DNA of 33,340 nt from JAJYSO01 sp964451785 (GCA_964451785.1 CAYVJG010000033.1:1-33340), one strand, 5' to 3'; positions 24,262-31,832 are shown, numbered from the stretch's first letter. Translations and numbers: made by a program. Notes: generated by a model not told the origin, from the sequence alone.

Positions 24262-24473
24262 GAACACCCTTCGGGTTCAGTAGAGTAGGTGTTGCCTAAC
24301 CCCGCTCTTCACTTTGTTTGTACAGGGTTAATCACATTAAAGACCTTCGGCTTTTTAAAGATTACTCCCGTTTATATTTACAACCAACCATGTAATGGTT
24401 GAAAATATGATTAACCCCGAGTGAAACTCGGGGTGCTGAGGTTATCGTAGCTTACAGAACTACGAAGTAGTTC
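24262..24473. repeat. Cluster of short hairpins with three-base loops
   Basis: Five hairpins follow one another: 24262-24278 (CCC-TTC-GGG core), 24339-24354 (AAAGACC-TTC-GGCTTT), 24385-24401 (CAACCAT-GTA-ATGGTTG), 24415-24433 (CCCCGAGTGAAACTCGGGG) and 24457-24473 (GAACTACGAAGTAGTTC). The two left loops read TTC and the two right loops read GAA, the reverse complement, so the cluster is roughly symmetric about the third hairpin. GGGTTAATCA (24325-24334) and TGATTAACCC (24408-24417) form a perfect 10-base inverted pair across the centre. AAAGATTAC recurs at 24357 and 24480. No gene is visible. Confidence 0.6.
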
Positions 24474-24529
24474 AACAACAAAGATTACAGTAGAATAACT
24501 CCGAAACTTTAGAACTTTAATAAAGGTGT

Positions 24530-24690
24530 TAATCCTTGCGGATTAGCGCTATACCCAGCCGCAAAAAGCGACTGCCGAAAGCCCGACCCTGCGCGATAGA
24601 GGATAAACAAGATGTTTTGGCGTGCTGTGTTGGCAGCAGATTTTTCGCAAACTTATAGTCAAAGGCGCAGGGGCACGCCCTAAAAAACGA
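24530..24690. repeat. Structured intergenic element upstream of aspS
   Basis: It opens with the hairpin TAATCC-TTGC-GGATTA (24530-24545). CCCTGCGC (24587-24594) then pairs with GCGCAGGG (24665-24672) across 70 bases, which include a small hairpin TGCTG...CAGCA (24623-24638). It is visibly richer in GC than the surrounding sequence. GACTGCCGAAAGCCCGACCC and GGGGCACGCCC are phrases I recall as widely dispersed in Flavobacteriia intergenic regions; that recall is unverified. Confidence 0.45.
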
Positions 24691-24730
24691 AAATATAATC
24701 TAGGGTTTATCAATAATTATTGACAGGAAA

Positions 24731-24762
24731 TTGCTGTAAACAAGGTTGATTGTTTAATTTTG
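24731..24762 (+). promoter_or_regulatory. Probable promoter of aspS
   Basis: TTG (24731-24733), 21 bases, then TAATTTTG (24755-24762), a full -7 match, 29 bases before the aspS start. Confidence 0.55.
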
Positions 24763-24791
24763 CAGGACTAAATTAGAAATAGAAAATAATC

Positions 24792-26555
24792 ATGTATAGA
24801 ACGCATTCTAATGGCGAGTTACGCGCCAGTCATATTGATGAGCAGGTTACCTTATCGGGTTGGGTACAAAAGATTCGAGATAAAGGCTTTATGATTTGGG
24901 TTGATTTGCGTGACCGTTATGGAATTACGCAATTGATTTTTGACGAAAGCCGCACGCCTAAAGAAATCATGGATAAAGCGCGTACTTTGGGACGTGAATT
25001 TGTGATTAAAGTGGAAGGTAAGGTGATTGAACGCGAGTCAAAAAATCCGAACTTAGCTACTGGTGATGTAGAGGTGTTGGTTGAAGGGCTTGAGGTACTT
25101 AATGCGTCAGTGACACCGCCGTTTACGATTGAAGATCACACAGATGGTGGGGATGAATTGCGTATGAAATATCGCTATTTAGATTTGCGTCGCAATCCGG
25201 TGAAAGAGAGCTTGATGTTTAGACATAAAGTGGCCATGGCGGTGCGCAATTATTTGTCAGAGAAAGGGTTTTTGGAAGTAGAAACGCCTTATTTGATTAA
25301 GTCAACTCCTGAGGGAGCGCGTGATTTTGTGGTGCCTAGCCGTATGAATGCAGGTCAATTTTACGCTTTGCCACAATCGCCACAAACTTTTAAGCAGTTG
25401 TTGATGGTGGGCGGAATGGATAAATATTTTCAAATTGTAAAATGTTTTCGCGATGAAGATTTACGTGCTGACCGTCAGCCTGAGTTTACACAAATTGACT
25501 GTGAGATGGCTTTTGTAAATCAGGAGGATGTGATGCAAACTTTTGAAGGACTTACGCGTCATTTGTTAAAAGAATTGGTCAATGTTGAGGTAGGCGAATT
25601 TCCGCGTATGACTTATGATGAAGCGATGCGTCGTTATGGAAATGACAAGCCTGATATTCGCTTCGGAATGGAGTTTGGTGAGTTGAATGCGGTGGCTCAA
25701 CATCGTGATTTTGCTGTGTTTAATGACGCTGAATTAGTGGTTGGTATTGCTGTTCCTGGTGCTGCGGCATACAGCCGAAAAGAGATTGACAAGTTGATAA
25801 AATGGGTCAAACGTCCGCAGGTGGGCGCCAAGGGGATGGTTTACGTGAAATATAACGAAGATGGAAGTTTTAAATCGTCAGTAGACAAATTTTATGAGGC
25901 TGAAGATTTAAAAGCTTGGGCTGAGGCAACAGGGGCTCAGCCTGGCGATTTGATTTGTGTGTTGAGTGGAGAGGCTAGCGCTACAAGAGCGCAGTTGAGT
26001 GCCTTGCGTATGGAAATGGCTGAACGCTTAGGCTTGCGTAAACCAAATGAATTTGCGCCTTTGTGGGTTGTTGATTTTCCATTGTTAGAATGGGATGAAG
26101 AGAAGCAGGCTTATCACGCTATGCACCATCCGTTTACGTCGCCAAAACTCGAAGATGAAGCTTTGCTAGAAACGGCTCCTGAAAAAGCAAAAGCTAATGC
26201 TTATGATATGGTGCTCAATGGTAATGAAATAGGTGGAGGATCGATTCGTATTCACAACCGCGATTTACAAAACAAGATGTTTGCTGCTTTAGGCTTTACT
26301 CCAGAAGAAGCAGAGGAGCAATTCGGCTTCTTACTCAATGCCTTTAAATATGGTGCGCCACCTCATGGCGGATTAGCTTTTGGATTAGATCGATTGGTAG
26401 CTATTTTGGCCGGAAAAGAGACGATTCGCGATTTTATTGCTTTCCCTAAAAATAATTCAGGTAGAGATGTGATGATTGATGCACCTTCAAAAATCGATGC
26501 TACTCAGCTAGAAGATTTACACTTAGCTGTTAAGTTTAAAGAAGAGCAGCTGTAA
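24792..26555 (+). CDS. aspS: Aspartate-tRNA ligase (bacterial type)
   Basis: AspRS charges tRNA-Asp. The 587 residues show the bacterial arrangement: an OB-fold anticodon-binding domain (1-105, LSGWVQKIRDKGFMIWVDLR), then class II motif 1 around LEVETPYLIKSTPEGARDF (161-179), motif 2 FRDEDLRADRQPEF (219-232), an inserted GAD domain (about 285-420) and motif 3 GLAFGLDRL (527-535). Length and the insertion indicate the bacterial rather than archaeal form. The motif-2 and motif-3 arginines needed for ATP binding are present. It has its own promoter, and no partner gene is evident. The next gene is 59 bases downstream with no clear terminator between. Confidence 0.97.
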   Translation: MYRTHSNGELRASHIDEQVTLSGWVQKIRDKGFMIWVDLRDRYGITQLIFDESRTPKEIMDKARTLGREFVIKVEGKVIERESKNPNLATGDVEVLVEGLEVLNASVTPPFTIEDHTDGGDELRMKYRYLDLRRNPVKESLMFRHKVAMAVRNYLSEKGFLEVETPYLIKSTPEGARDFVVPSRMNAGQFYALPQSPQTFKQLLMVGGMDKYFQIVKCFRDEDLRADRQPEFTQIDCEMAFVNQEDVMQTFEGLTRHLLKELVNVEVGEFPRMTYDEAMRRYGNDKPDIRFGMEFGELNAVAQHRDFAVFNDAELVVGIAVPGAAAYSRKEIDKLIKWVKRPQVGAKGMVYVKYNEDGSFKSSVDKFYEAEDLKAWAEATGAQPGDLICVLSGEASATRAQLSALRMEMAERLGLRKPNEFAPLWVVDFPLLEWDEEKQAYHAMHHPFTSPKLEDEALLETAPEKAKANAYDMVLNGNEIGGGSIRIHNRDLQNKMFAALGFTPEEAEEQFGFLLNAFKYGAPPHGGLAFGLDRLVAILAGKETIRDFIAFPKNNSGRDVMIDAPSKIDATQLEDLHLAVKFKEEQL

Positions 26556-26614
26556 AATTATTTTATAAAGTTGATTATTTTTTGTAAATTAGTTGATAAC
26601 CAATATCTTGTGTG

Positions 26615-26863
26615 ATGTATAAGTTTTTGAGAATTGCTATAAAAATTGTGTTTGTTATAGTCATTTTAGGACTGGCAGGAGGATATTATTTAGTCAACTT
26701 TAAAGATAATCCACTTTGGGGACATCGTTTAATAGGCGGAGCAGTTGGGTTGGCTACGTTTGTGTTGATGCCAATGTTTTTAGCGGTGCGATTTAAGGGT
26801 AAGAAGTTACAAGATTATACCTTGACCAAAGAGAATATTGATAAAATGAAAGGGAAGCTCTAA
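26615..26863 (+). CDS. Small inner-membrane protein of unknown function (82 aa)
   Basis: Two hydrophobic segments are visible (about 8-27, IKIVFVIVILGLAGGYYLV, and about 40-61, GGAVGLATFVLMPMFLAV), with positively charged ends that suggest both termini face the cytoplasm. The rest is polar and lysine-rich (KENIDKMKGKL). I chose the ATG at 26615 over an in-frame GTG one codon upstream. It follows aspS by 59 bases on the same strand and may be cotranscribed. I do not recognise a family. Confidence 0.6.
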   Translation: MYKFLRIAIKIVFVIVILGLAGGYYLVNFKDNPLWGHRLIGGAVGLATFVLMPMFLAVRFKGKKLQDYTLTKENIDKMKGKL

Positions 26864-26888
26864 CTGGGCTTATAAAATATTTTGAAAT

Positions 26889-26908
26889 AAAGCAAATATT
26901 TTTGCTTT
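26889..26908. promoter_or_regulatory. Perfect palindrome overlapping the cold-shock gene promoter
   Basis: AAAGCAAATATTTTTGCTTT is an eight-base perfect stem with a TATT loop, extended by one T-A pair. Its right arm contains the TTTG taken as the -33 element of the cold-shock gene. No T-run follows, so it is a poor terminator. It may be a protein-binding site. Confidence 0.45.
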
Positions 26909-26934
26909 AATGAAATATATAATATGTAAATTTG
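26901..26934 (+). promoter_or_regulatory. Probable promoter of the cold-shock gene
   Basis: TTTG (26901-26904), 22 bases, then TAAATTTG (26927-26934), a full -7 match, 26 bases before the ATG at 26961. The short leader is unlike the long structured leader of enterobacterial cspA. Confidence 0.55.
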
Positions 26935-26960
26935 CATCATATTAATAATTATTTTTTTAA

Positions 26961-27152
26961 ATGGAAGGTACAGTTAAATTTTTCAACGTATCAAAAGGTT
27001 ACGGTTTTATCACTAATGACGAAACTGGAAATGACATTTTTGTTCATGTAACCGGACTTGATTGTGAATCTCTCAACACGGGAGACAAGGTAACTTACGA
27101 AGAGTCAGAAGGCCGTAAAGGTATTGTTGCTGCTCACGTAAACCTTATCTAA
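26961..27152 (+). CDS. Cold-shock domain protein (CspA family, 63 aa)
   Basis: The whole protein is one OB-fold cold-shock domain that binds single-stranded RNA or DNA. RNP1 is visible as KGYGFIT (13-19) and RNP2 as DIFVHV (25-30). Length is typical, slightly short. Such proteins melt RNA secondary structure and are induced on cold shift or growth resumption; which condition applies here cannot be read from the sequence. A strong terminator follows and a palindrome overlaps its promoter. Confidence 0.93.
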   Translation: MEGTVKFFNVSKGYGFITNDETGNDIFVHVTGLDCESLNTGDKVTYEESEGRKGIVAAHVNLI

Positions 27153-27196
27153 GAACGACTTAAATTTTATATCACTATAATATTTTTGTTTTTGTA

Positions 27197-27222
27197 AAAG
27201 CACCGCTTAGCGGTGCTTTTTG
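27197..27222 (+). terminator. Rho-independent terminator of the cold-shock gene
   Basis: AAAGCACCGC pairs perfectly with GCGGTGCTTT around a TTA loop, with TT then G following. It is about 45 bases past the stop codon. Confidence 0.85.
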
Positions 27223-27260
27223 TGTTTCATGCTATTTCAGACTAGGCAATATTATAAATG

Positions 27261-27293
27261 AAAAAGCCATCACTAGTAAAATAAGTGATGGCT
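27261..27293 (-). terminator. Rho-independent terminator, probably of the M28 peptidase gene
   Basis: AGCCATCAC (27265-27273) pairs with GTGATGGCT (27285-27293). Read leftward, TTTTT follows (27261-27264 and the first stem base). It is now about 208 bases past the peptidase stop because a family B repeat lies between. Confidence 0.7.
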
Positions 27294-27340
27294 GTTAAAT
27301 AATATCGTAATGACAATTAATATAGACCAGCTTCAATTTA

Positions 27341-27500
27341 TACGAAAGTGATTTTTAAAATAGACTAAATATTTTGTAGTAAAAATTTCAAAGGTCAAGG
27401 CAAAAAGCACAGGCATAGCCAGAGCTATGACGAGCATTTTTAACGCAGAGATTTGTAATTTTAGCAGAAAGATTCGTCTATTTTGAATGTCACTTCCGTA
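27341..27500 (+). repeat. Family B repeat, 160 bp, abutting the M28 peptidase stop codon
   Basis: It begins TACGAAAGTGATTTTTAAAA and ends CACTTCCGTA, with TTA at 27338-27340 and 27501-27503. The arms are long imperfect inverted repeats: the left GTTAAAATTTCAAA-type segment matches the reverse complement of the right-arm GTTAAAATTACAAA type, and the centre carries a CATAGC...GCTATG core. The whole element can fold into one long hairpin. The right-hand TTA is the TAA stop codon of the peptidase gene. No coding frame. Confidence 0.85.
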
Positions 27501-29066
27501 TTATTCTGAAAGGCGTCCTTGGCGTTCAGGCTGTTGAGGCGTAGGCCACTGCATGCGTTTGCCTGTTTCTTTGTCAATAGGCATCAAACGTTTTTCATTT
27601 GATACGCGTTCAGGAGCTTCTGATGCCATATAGGCCAAAACAGCGGTTAATACGACATTGTTTTTAAGATCATCCCACACAATTTTGTCGTAAGTGTCTA
27701 GGTTGGTATGCCAGGTATAATTCCAATAACTCCAGCTCAGAGCATTGAGGTTAAAGGCAGGAACACCGGCGGCAATAAAGGATGAAACATCGGTGCCACC
27801 ACTTGAAGGCCAGCCGGGAAAGCTGGTTTCTACCTTGTTTACGGTGTCAGGAACCGCTGCTAACCACTGACTGAGGTAGTCATAAGCATTGGCAAATCCT
27901 GAGCTGCTAATACTTTTAATACGACCGGTGCCGTTGTCTTGATTGAAAACAACTTGAATATTTTTGACGATGTCAGGATTGTCTAGCACAAAGGCACGCG
28001 ATCCGTTGAGGCCTTCTTCTTCACTGCCCCAGTGACCGACGAGAATAGTGCGTTTAGGATGTGGGTATACTTTTTTGAGAATGCGCATCACTTCCATCAT
28101 TAACAGAGTGCCTGTGCCGTTGTCTGTAGCGCCGGTAGCACCATCCCAAGAATCAAAATGAGCGGAAAGTACCACGTATTCGTTAGGGAGTTCTTCTCCT
28201 TTAATTTGAGCGATGGTGTTAAATGTAGGAGCTTTGCCCAAGTCTTTTGAGCGAGCTACAATATGTAAATTGGGGTGATCACCGTGTTTAGCCATGCGGT
28301 AAACCATAGTGTAATCTTCTAAACGTAAATCAACAGTAGGAATGTCTTTAGTTTCAGCCCAGAAAATTTTATCGGCTCCAAATCCTTTTGACCAATAATT
28401 GTTGATAATACCAGCAGCTCCGGCTTCTTCAAGGGCAGCTATAAGTTTAGTTAGGCCACGAAGTCCGGGTTTTTTGACTAAACCGGTGTTAATGAGGTTG
28501 GCATTCCAAGCCTCAACTTGCATTTTGCGGTCAGCTTTCATTTTCGCAAGTGATTCAGGTGTAGCCCATTTTTCCCAGTTAGCATCGGGGCGACCAGTTT
28601 TATGAGGCATGGCTATCATTACAAATTTCCCTTTGACTTGTGGTAGCCAAGCTTGAAATTCGGTAGCAGAAGAAACTGTAGGAAGGGTGATAACTTCGGC
28701 TGTAACACCGCGTTTTGAAGTGCTCGGACTCCAAGCCAGCTGCGTGCCCACTAGGGTTTGTACACGTGGAGAAATGAGATCGATGTGCGTAATGCCACGC
28801 TCCCAAGATTTCCACTCGCCCCATTGTTGCTTTTTGGCCGGAATTCCCCAACCTTCATAGGTTTTTATAGCCCAATCATGTGCTTCTTGCATTTGTGGAG
28901 TGCCGACAAGACGGGGGCCAATTTCATCGAGGAGCTCGTGTCCTAAAGTTTGGAGTTGAGAGTGATTGTAAGTCTGATCAACAATAGCGTTGATAACTTT
29001 TTTTTGCTGAGCCATCACCGAAATGGAAAAGGTGAGCAGCAATAGCAAAAGAGATTGCTTTTTCAT
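27501..29066 (-). CDS. M28-family zinc metallopeptidase, secreted (521 aa)
   Basis: The ATG at 29066 gives the signal peptide MKKQSLLLLLLTFSISVMAQ; an upstream in-frame TTG would add an odd leader. The order is N-terminal segment, a protease-associated-like insert (about 125-285), and an M28 aminopeptidase domain (about 285-480). Zinc ligands are visible in SAHFDSWDGATGATDNGTG (His303, Asp315) and in HWGSEEEGLNGSRAF (the Glu pair near 350), followed by a later SGGTDVSSF and HTNLDTYDKI His. It is likely an exported carboxypeptidase or aminopeptidase. The downstream boundary is unusual: the stop codon is the duplicated TTA of a family B repeat. Confidence 0.88.
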   Translation of the reverse strand: MKKQSLLLLLLTFSISVMAQQKKVINAIVDQTYNHSQLQTLGHELLDEIGPRLVGTPQMQEAHDWAIKTYEGWGIPAKKQQWGEWKSWERGITHIDLISPRVQTLVGTQLAWSPSTSKRGVTAEVITLPTVSSATEFQAWLPQVKGKFVMIAMPHKTGRPDANWEKWATPESLAKMKADRKMQVEAWNANLINTGLVKKPGLRGLTKLIAALEEAGAAGIINNYWSKGFGADKIFWAETKDIPTVDLRLEDYTMVYRMAKHGDHPNLHIVARSKDLGKAPTFNTIAQIKGEELPNEYVVLSAHFDSWDGATGATDNGTGTLLMMEVMRILKKVYPHPKRTILVGHWGSEEEGLNGSRAFVLDNPDIVKNIQVVFNQDNGTGRIKSISSSGFANAYDYLSQWLAAVPDTVNKVETSFPGWPSSGGTDVSSFIAAGVPAFNLNALSWSYWNYTWHTNLDTYDKIVWDDLKNNVVLTAVLAYMASEAPERVSNEKRLMPIDKETGKRMQWPTPQQPERQGRLSE

Positions 29067-29218
29067 AGCAGAAATTTTTGTGTTTTGAGATAGTTTCAAA
29101 GATAATTGATTTTATCGATTTGAAAGCTATAGCTATTCAATACACTATAAATGCTATACGTAAAGCGTAATTGTTAAATGTAAACGGGAATAAGCTTTGG
29201 AAACTTAGAAATTCTGTA

Positions 29219-29974
29219 TTATTCAAATGTTTTTAGAGAAAATGCTTTTCCGTCAAAGATACCATAGGTGTAGTGGTTAATCCAATCCCCTAAATTGAAG
29301 TAAGTCGAGTTAGGATTGAGTTTGATTTCCATAGGGAGATGACGGTGACCAAAGACAAAATAATCGTAGTGTTTGGTTTCGAGTTTACGTTTGGCATATT
29401 GGGCTAACCATTCGTTATCTTCACCTAAAAAGGTAGCGTCTTCATCGCCGGAAATCATTTTGTTTTTTACCGAAAGATGCTTTCCTAAACGCATGCCGAT
29501 GTCGGGGTGTACCCAACGAAAAAGCCATTTACAAAGCGGATGCGTAAATACTTTTTTCATGCGCTTGTAGCCTAAATCACCAGGCCCTAAGCCATCGCCG
29601 TGACCGATAAAAAAGACTTTGTCATTAAATTCAAATACTTGTGGTGTGTGAAAAGTAGGAATGTCGAGTTCGTCTTCAAAGTAGGTGTTCATCCATAAAT
29701 CGTGATTCCCTACAAAGAAGTAAATGGGAATGCCGCTGTCTTTAATTTCGGCTAACTTTCCTAATACACGTACAAATCCTTTTGGAACGACTTGTTTGTA
29801 TTCAAACCAAAAATCGAATAAATCACCGAGTAAAAAAATGGCAGCTGCATCTTGTTTGACTTCGTCTAGCCAGCGTAAAAATTTAGCTTCACGTGGTTTG
29901 CTCAGCTCTGCAGTTGGGGCGCCTAAGTGGTTGTCACTTGAAAAGTATATTTTTTTACCTTCAGGAATATTCAC
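29219..29974 (-). CDS. lpxH: UDP-2,3-diacylglucosamine diphosphatase-like metallophosphoesterase (LpxH)
   Basis: LpxH hydrolyses UDP-2,3-diacylglucosamine to lipid X in lipid A synthesis. The calcineurin-type metal motifs are readable: DNH (Asp14, His16) in YFSSDNHLGAP, GDLFDFWFEY with Asp51, GNHDLWM (Asn90, His91), GHGDGLGPGD and GHRHLP. The start is uncertain. A TTG at 29992 is in frame, but it is part of a TATCTTTG promoter-like sequence, so I prefer the GTG at 29974, which gives a start close to IPEGKKIYF. About 250 residues fits the family. It follows the nucleoside transporter gene on the same strand and may have its own promoter. Confidence 0.85.
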   Translation of the reverse strand: MNIPEGKKIYFSSDNHLGAPTAELSKPREAKFLRWLDEVKQDAAAIFLLGDLFDFWFEYKQVVPKGFVRVLGKLAEIKDSGIPIYFFVGNHDLWMNTYFEDELDIPTFHTPQVFEFNDKVFFIGHGDGLGPGDLGYKRMKKVFTHPLCKWLFRWVHPDIGMRLGKHLSVKNKMISGDEDATFLGEDNEWLAQYAKRKLETKHYDYFVFGHRHLPMEIKLNPNSTYFNLGDWINHYTYGIFDGKAFSLKTFE

Positions 29975-29989
29975 GAGTATAATTTTGGA

Positions 29990-29997
29990 CAAAGATA
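29990..29997 (-). promoter_or_regulatory. Possible promoter -7 element of lpxH
   Basis: Read leftward this is TATCTTTG, a full TAnnTTTG match 15 bases before the GTG chosen as the lpxH start. No clear -33 TTTG was found, so the call is weak. It is used mainly to reject the TTG start at 29992. Confidence 0.35.
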
Positions 29998-30043
29998 AAG
30001 GAAAAAACCTAGCTGGTGCTGTAGGTTTGTACTTTGATCGGGG

Positions 30044-31375
30044 TTAAACAGATTTAGAAACAGCTTCGGGTTTGTGTTTATATTTAAATAAAATAGCAAA
30101 TAAAATAGCGACTACTAAAGCATAACCGGCAAAAATATACCATGACATTTCCCAACCTTCAACTTGAGTAGCGGCTGGAGCAGAAAAATCAACATAGTGG
30201 TTGACGATTGCGCCTGCAGCTAGCATGCCGATAGTGGCACCAAAACCGTTAGTCATCATCATAAACACACCTTGAGCGCTTGAGCGGATACTTTTGTCTG
30301 TTTCTTGGTCAACGTATAAAGAGCCGGACACATTAAAAAAGTCAAAAGCGATACCGTAAACAATCATCGACAAAATAAACATCCAAACGCCGGTGCCAGG
30401 GTTTCCTACGCCAAATAATCCAAAACGGAAAAACCAAGCTAGCATAGACATCAGCATCACCTTTTTGATACCAAATTTTCTTAAAAAGAAGGGGATAAGT
30501 AAAATACAAAGCGTTTCAGAAACTTGCGATAAGGATATGAGTGCATTAGCGTTGTTAGCTCCCCAAGTTTGTGCGTATTCTGAAATATCTTTAAAGCTAG
30601 AAATAAATGGATTAGCGTAGCCATTGGTGATTTGCAAAGACACACCCAAAAACATCGAAAAGATGAAGAAGATGGCCATTTTTCTTTGCTTAAATAGCGC
30701 AAAAGCTTTTAAGCCTAGGGCGTCGTAAAGTGTTTTTTTACCACTACCTTTACTGGTAGGAACTGCTGGTAGGGTGAAAGCATATAAAAATAACATGACA
30801 CCTAAGACGGCAGAAACAAAAAATTGCCCATAGGTGTGTTGAAAGCTAGGGAAGTTAAAATTTCCTGCAAAATCGAATTGTAAACTCCCTTGGTGCATCC
30901 CTGCAAAGTTGACAAACAACATGGCAATGATAAAGCCGACAGTTCCTAAGGTTCTGATTGGCGGGAAGTGTTTGATGGTGTTATAACCATTTTCAACTAA
31001 GGCGCTGTAGGCTACAGAGTTAGAAAGCGCTATGGTAGGCATATAAAACGCCACACTAACGGAGTATAGCGTAAAAAGCGTATTAAACTCTACGGCAGCC
31101 CCAGCATTCATACTGTAAAAACCTGCTGCAGCTATAAAAACAGCTGTCAAACCGTGACAAATACCTAGGAGTTTTTGTGCCGGTATCCAACGGTCGGCAA
31201 CAATGCCCATTAGTGCCGGCATAAAGATAGAAACAATACCTTGCATGGCATAAAACAAACCAATGTCAGGGCCAAGACCAACTGAACCTAAGTAGGTTCC
31301 CATTGAGGTGAGGTAAGCTCCCCACACAGCAAATTGTAGGAAGTTCATGACTGTTAAGCGTAGTTTTATACCCAT
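30044..31375 (-). CDS. Nucleoside permease of the major facilitator superfamily (NupG-like)
   Basis: The 443 residues form about twelve membrane segments. The beginning KLRLTVMNFLQFAVWGAYLTSMGTYL is the typical start of the nucleoside:proton symporter (NHS/NupG) family, and the DRWIPAQKLL loop after the second segment is the expected MFS loop. The C-terminal half contains the DFFNVSGSLYVDQETD stretch characteristic of this family. It imports nucleosides by proton symport; whether it prefers purines or pyrimidines is not visible. It lies upstream of lpxH on the same strand with about 70 bases between. A composite A/B repeat lies upstream of its start. Confidence 0.85.
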   Translation of the reverse strand: MGIKLRLTVMNFLQFAVWGAYLTSMGTYLGSVGLGPDIGLFYAMQGIVSIFMPALMGIVADRWIPAQKLLGICHGLTAVFIAAAGFYSMNAGAAVEFNTLFTLYSVSVAFYMPTIALSNSVAYSALVENGYNTIKHFPPIRTLGTVGFIIAMLFVNFAGMHQGSLQFDFAGNFNFPSFQHTYGQFFVSAVLGVMLFLYAFTLPAVPTSKGSGKKTLYDALGLKAFALFKQRKMAIFFIFSMFLGVSLQITNGYANPFISSFKDISEYAQTWGANNANALISLSQVSETLCILLIPFFLRKFGIKKVMLMSMLAWFFRFGLFGVGNPGTGVWMFILSMIVYGIAFDFFNVSGSLYVDQETDKSIRSSAQGVFMMMTNGFGATIGMLAAGAIVNHYVDFSAPAATQVEGWEMSWYIFAGYALVVAILFAILFKYKHKPEAVSKSV

Positions 31376-31485
31376 AATAATGTTGACTAAGAGGCTTTTA
31401 TAGATGAGAAAAGCAACTCATGTGGCTGCTAATTTAAAGGTTTTTATGGTATTCTTTTTAAAAATAAAGGTAAAACCACTTTTTA

Positions 31486-31772
31486 TACCAGTTAGAATTA
31501 TTTTTTATACGGAAATGATTTTTAAAATAGACTAAATATTTTGTCGTTAAAATTTCAAAGGTCAAGGCAAAAAGCACAGGCATAGCCATAGCTATGACGA
31601 GCATTTATAACGCAGAGATTTGTAATTTTAACAGGAAGATTGGTCCATTTTGAATGTCACTTCCGTATTAGTCCGATTTAGAATATTTTTATTGGTATAA
31701 TACCGCGGTTCATAAATTACTAGTACAATGAGACAAAGTCGAAATTGGACTAGTTAATTTATCCATACGGTA
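31486..31772 (+). repeat. Family A repeat, full-length copy interrupted by a family B element
   Basis: The outer element begins TACCAGTTAG and ends CCATACGGTA, with TTA at 31483-31485 and 31773-31775. A family B element occupies 31508-31667. Without it and one TTA the remainder is 124 bp and matches the 669-793 copy across the joint (TTTTTTA then GTCCGATTTA). A1, the TAA junction and A2 are all present. The flanks of this gene-free stretch (31376-31482 and 31776-31832) hold nothing recognisable. Confidence 0.85.
31508..31667 (+). repeat. Family B repeat, 160 bp, nested in a family A repeat
   Basis: It begins TACGGAAATG and ends CACTTCCGTA, the same length as the 27341-27500 copy. TTA occurs on both sides (31505-31507 and 31668-31670), whereas the uninterrupted A copy has a single TTA at that point. 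The long arms and central CATAGCTATG palindrome are intact, and the copy differs from its sibling at only scattered positions, so it is probably recent. Confidence 0.88.
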
Positions 31773-31832
31773 TTAGATGCTAGTTTTGAGTCATCTAACA
31801 CCTAAAAAGTGGGTTTTACTATTGAAAAGGGT

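Noticed and set aside
24262..24473. CRISPR array or tRNA cluster in the hairpin-rich region
   Set aside because: The hairpins differ from one another, their spacing is irregular, and none has a cloverleaf with a CCA-accepting stem.
28399..28605. Reading frames opposite the M28 peptidase gene
   Set aside because: They lie entirely within a well-supported gene and show no motif of their own.
29067..29099. TTG start upstream of the M28 peptidase
   Set aside because: The ATG at 29066 gives a regular signal peptide, and the extension is not signal-like.
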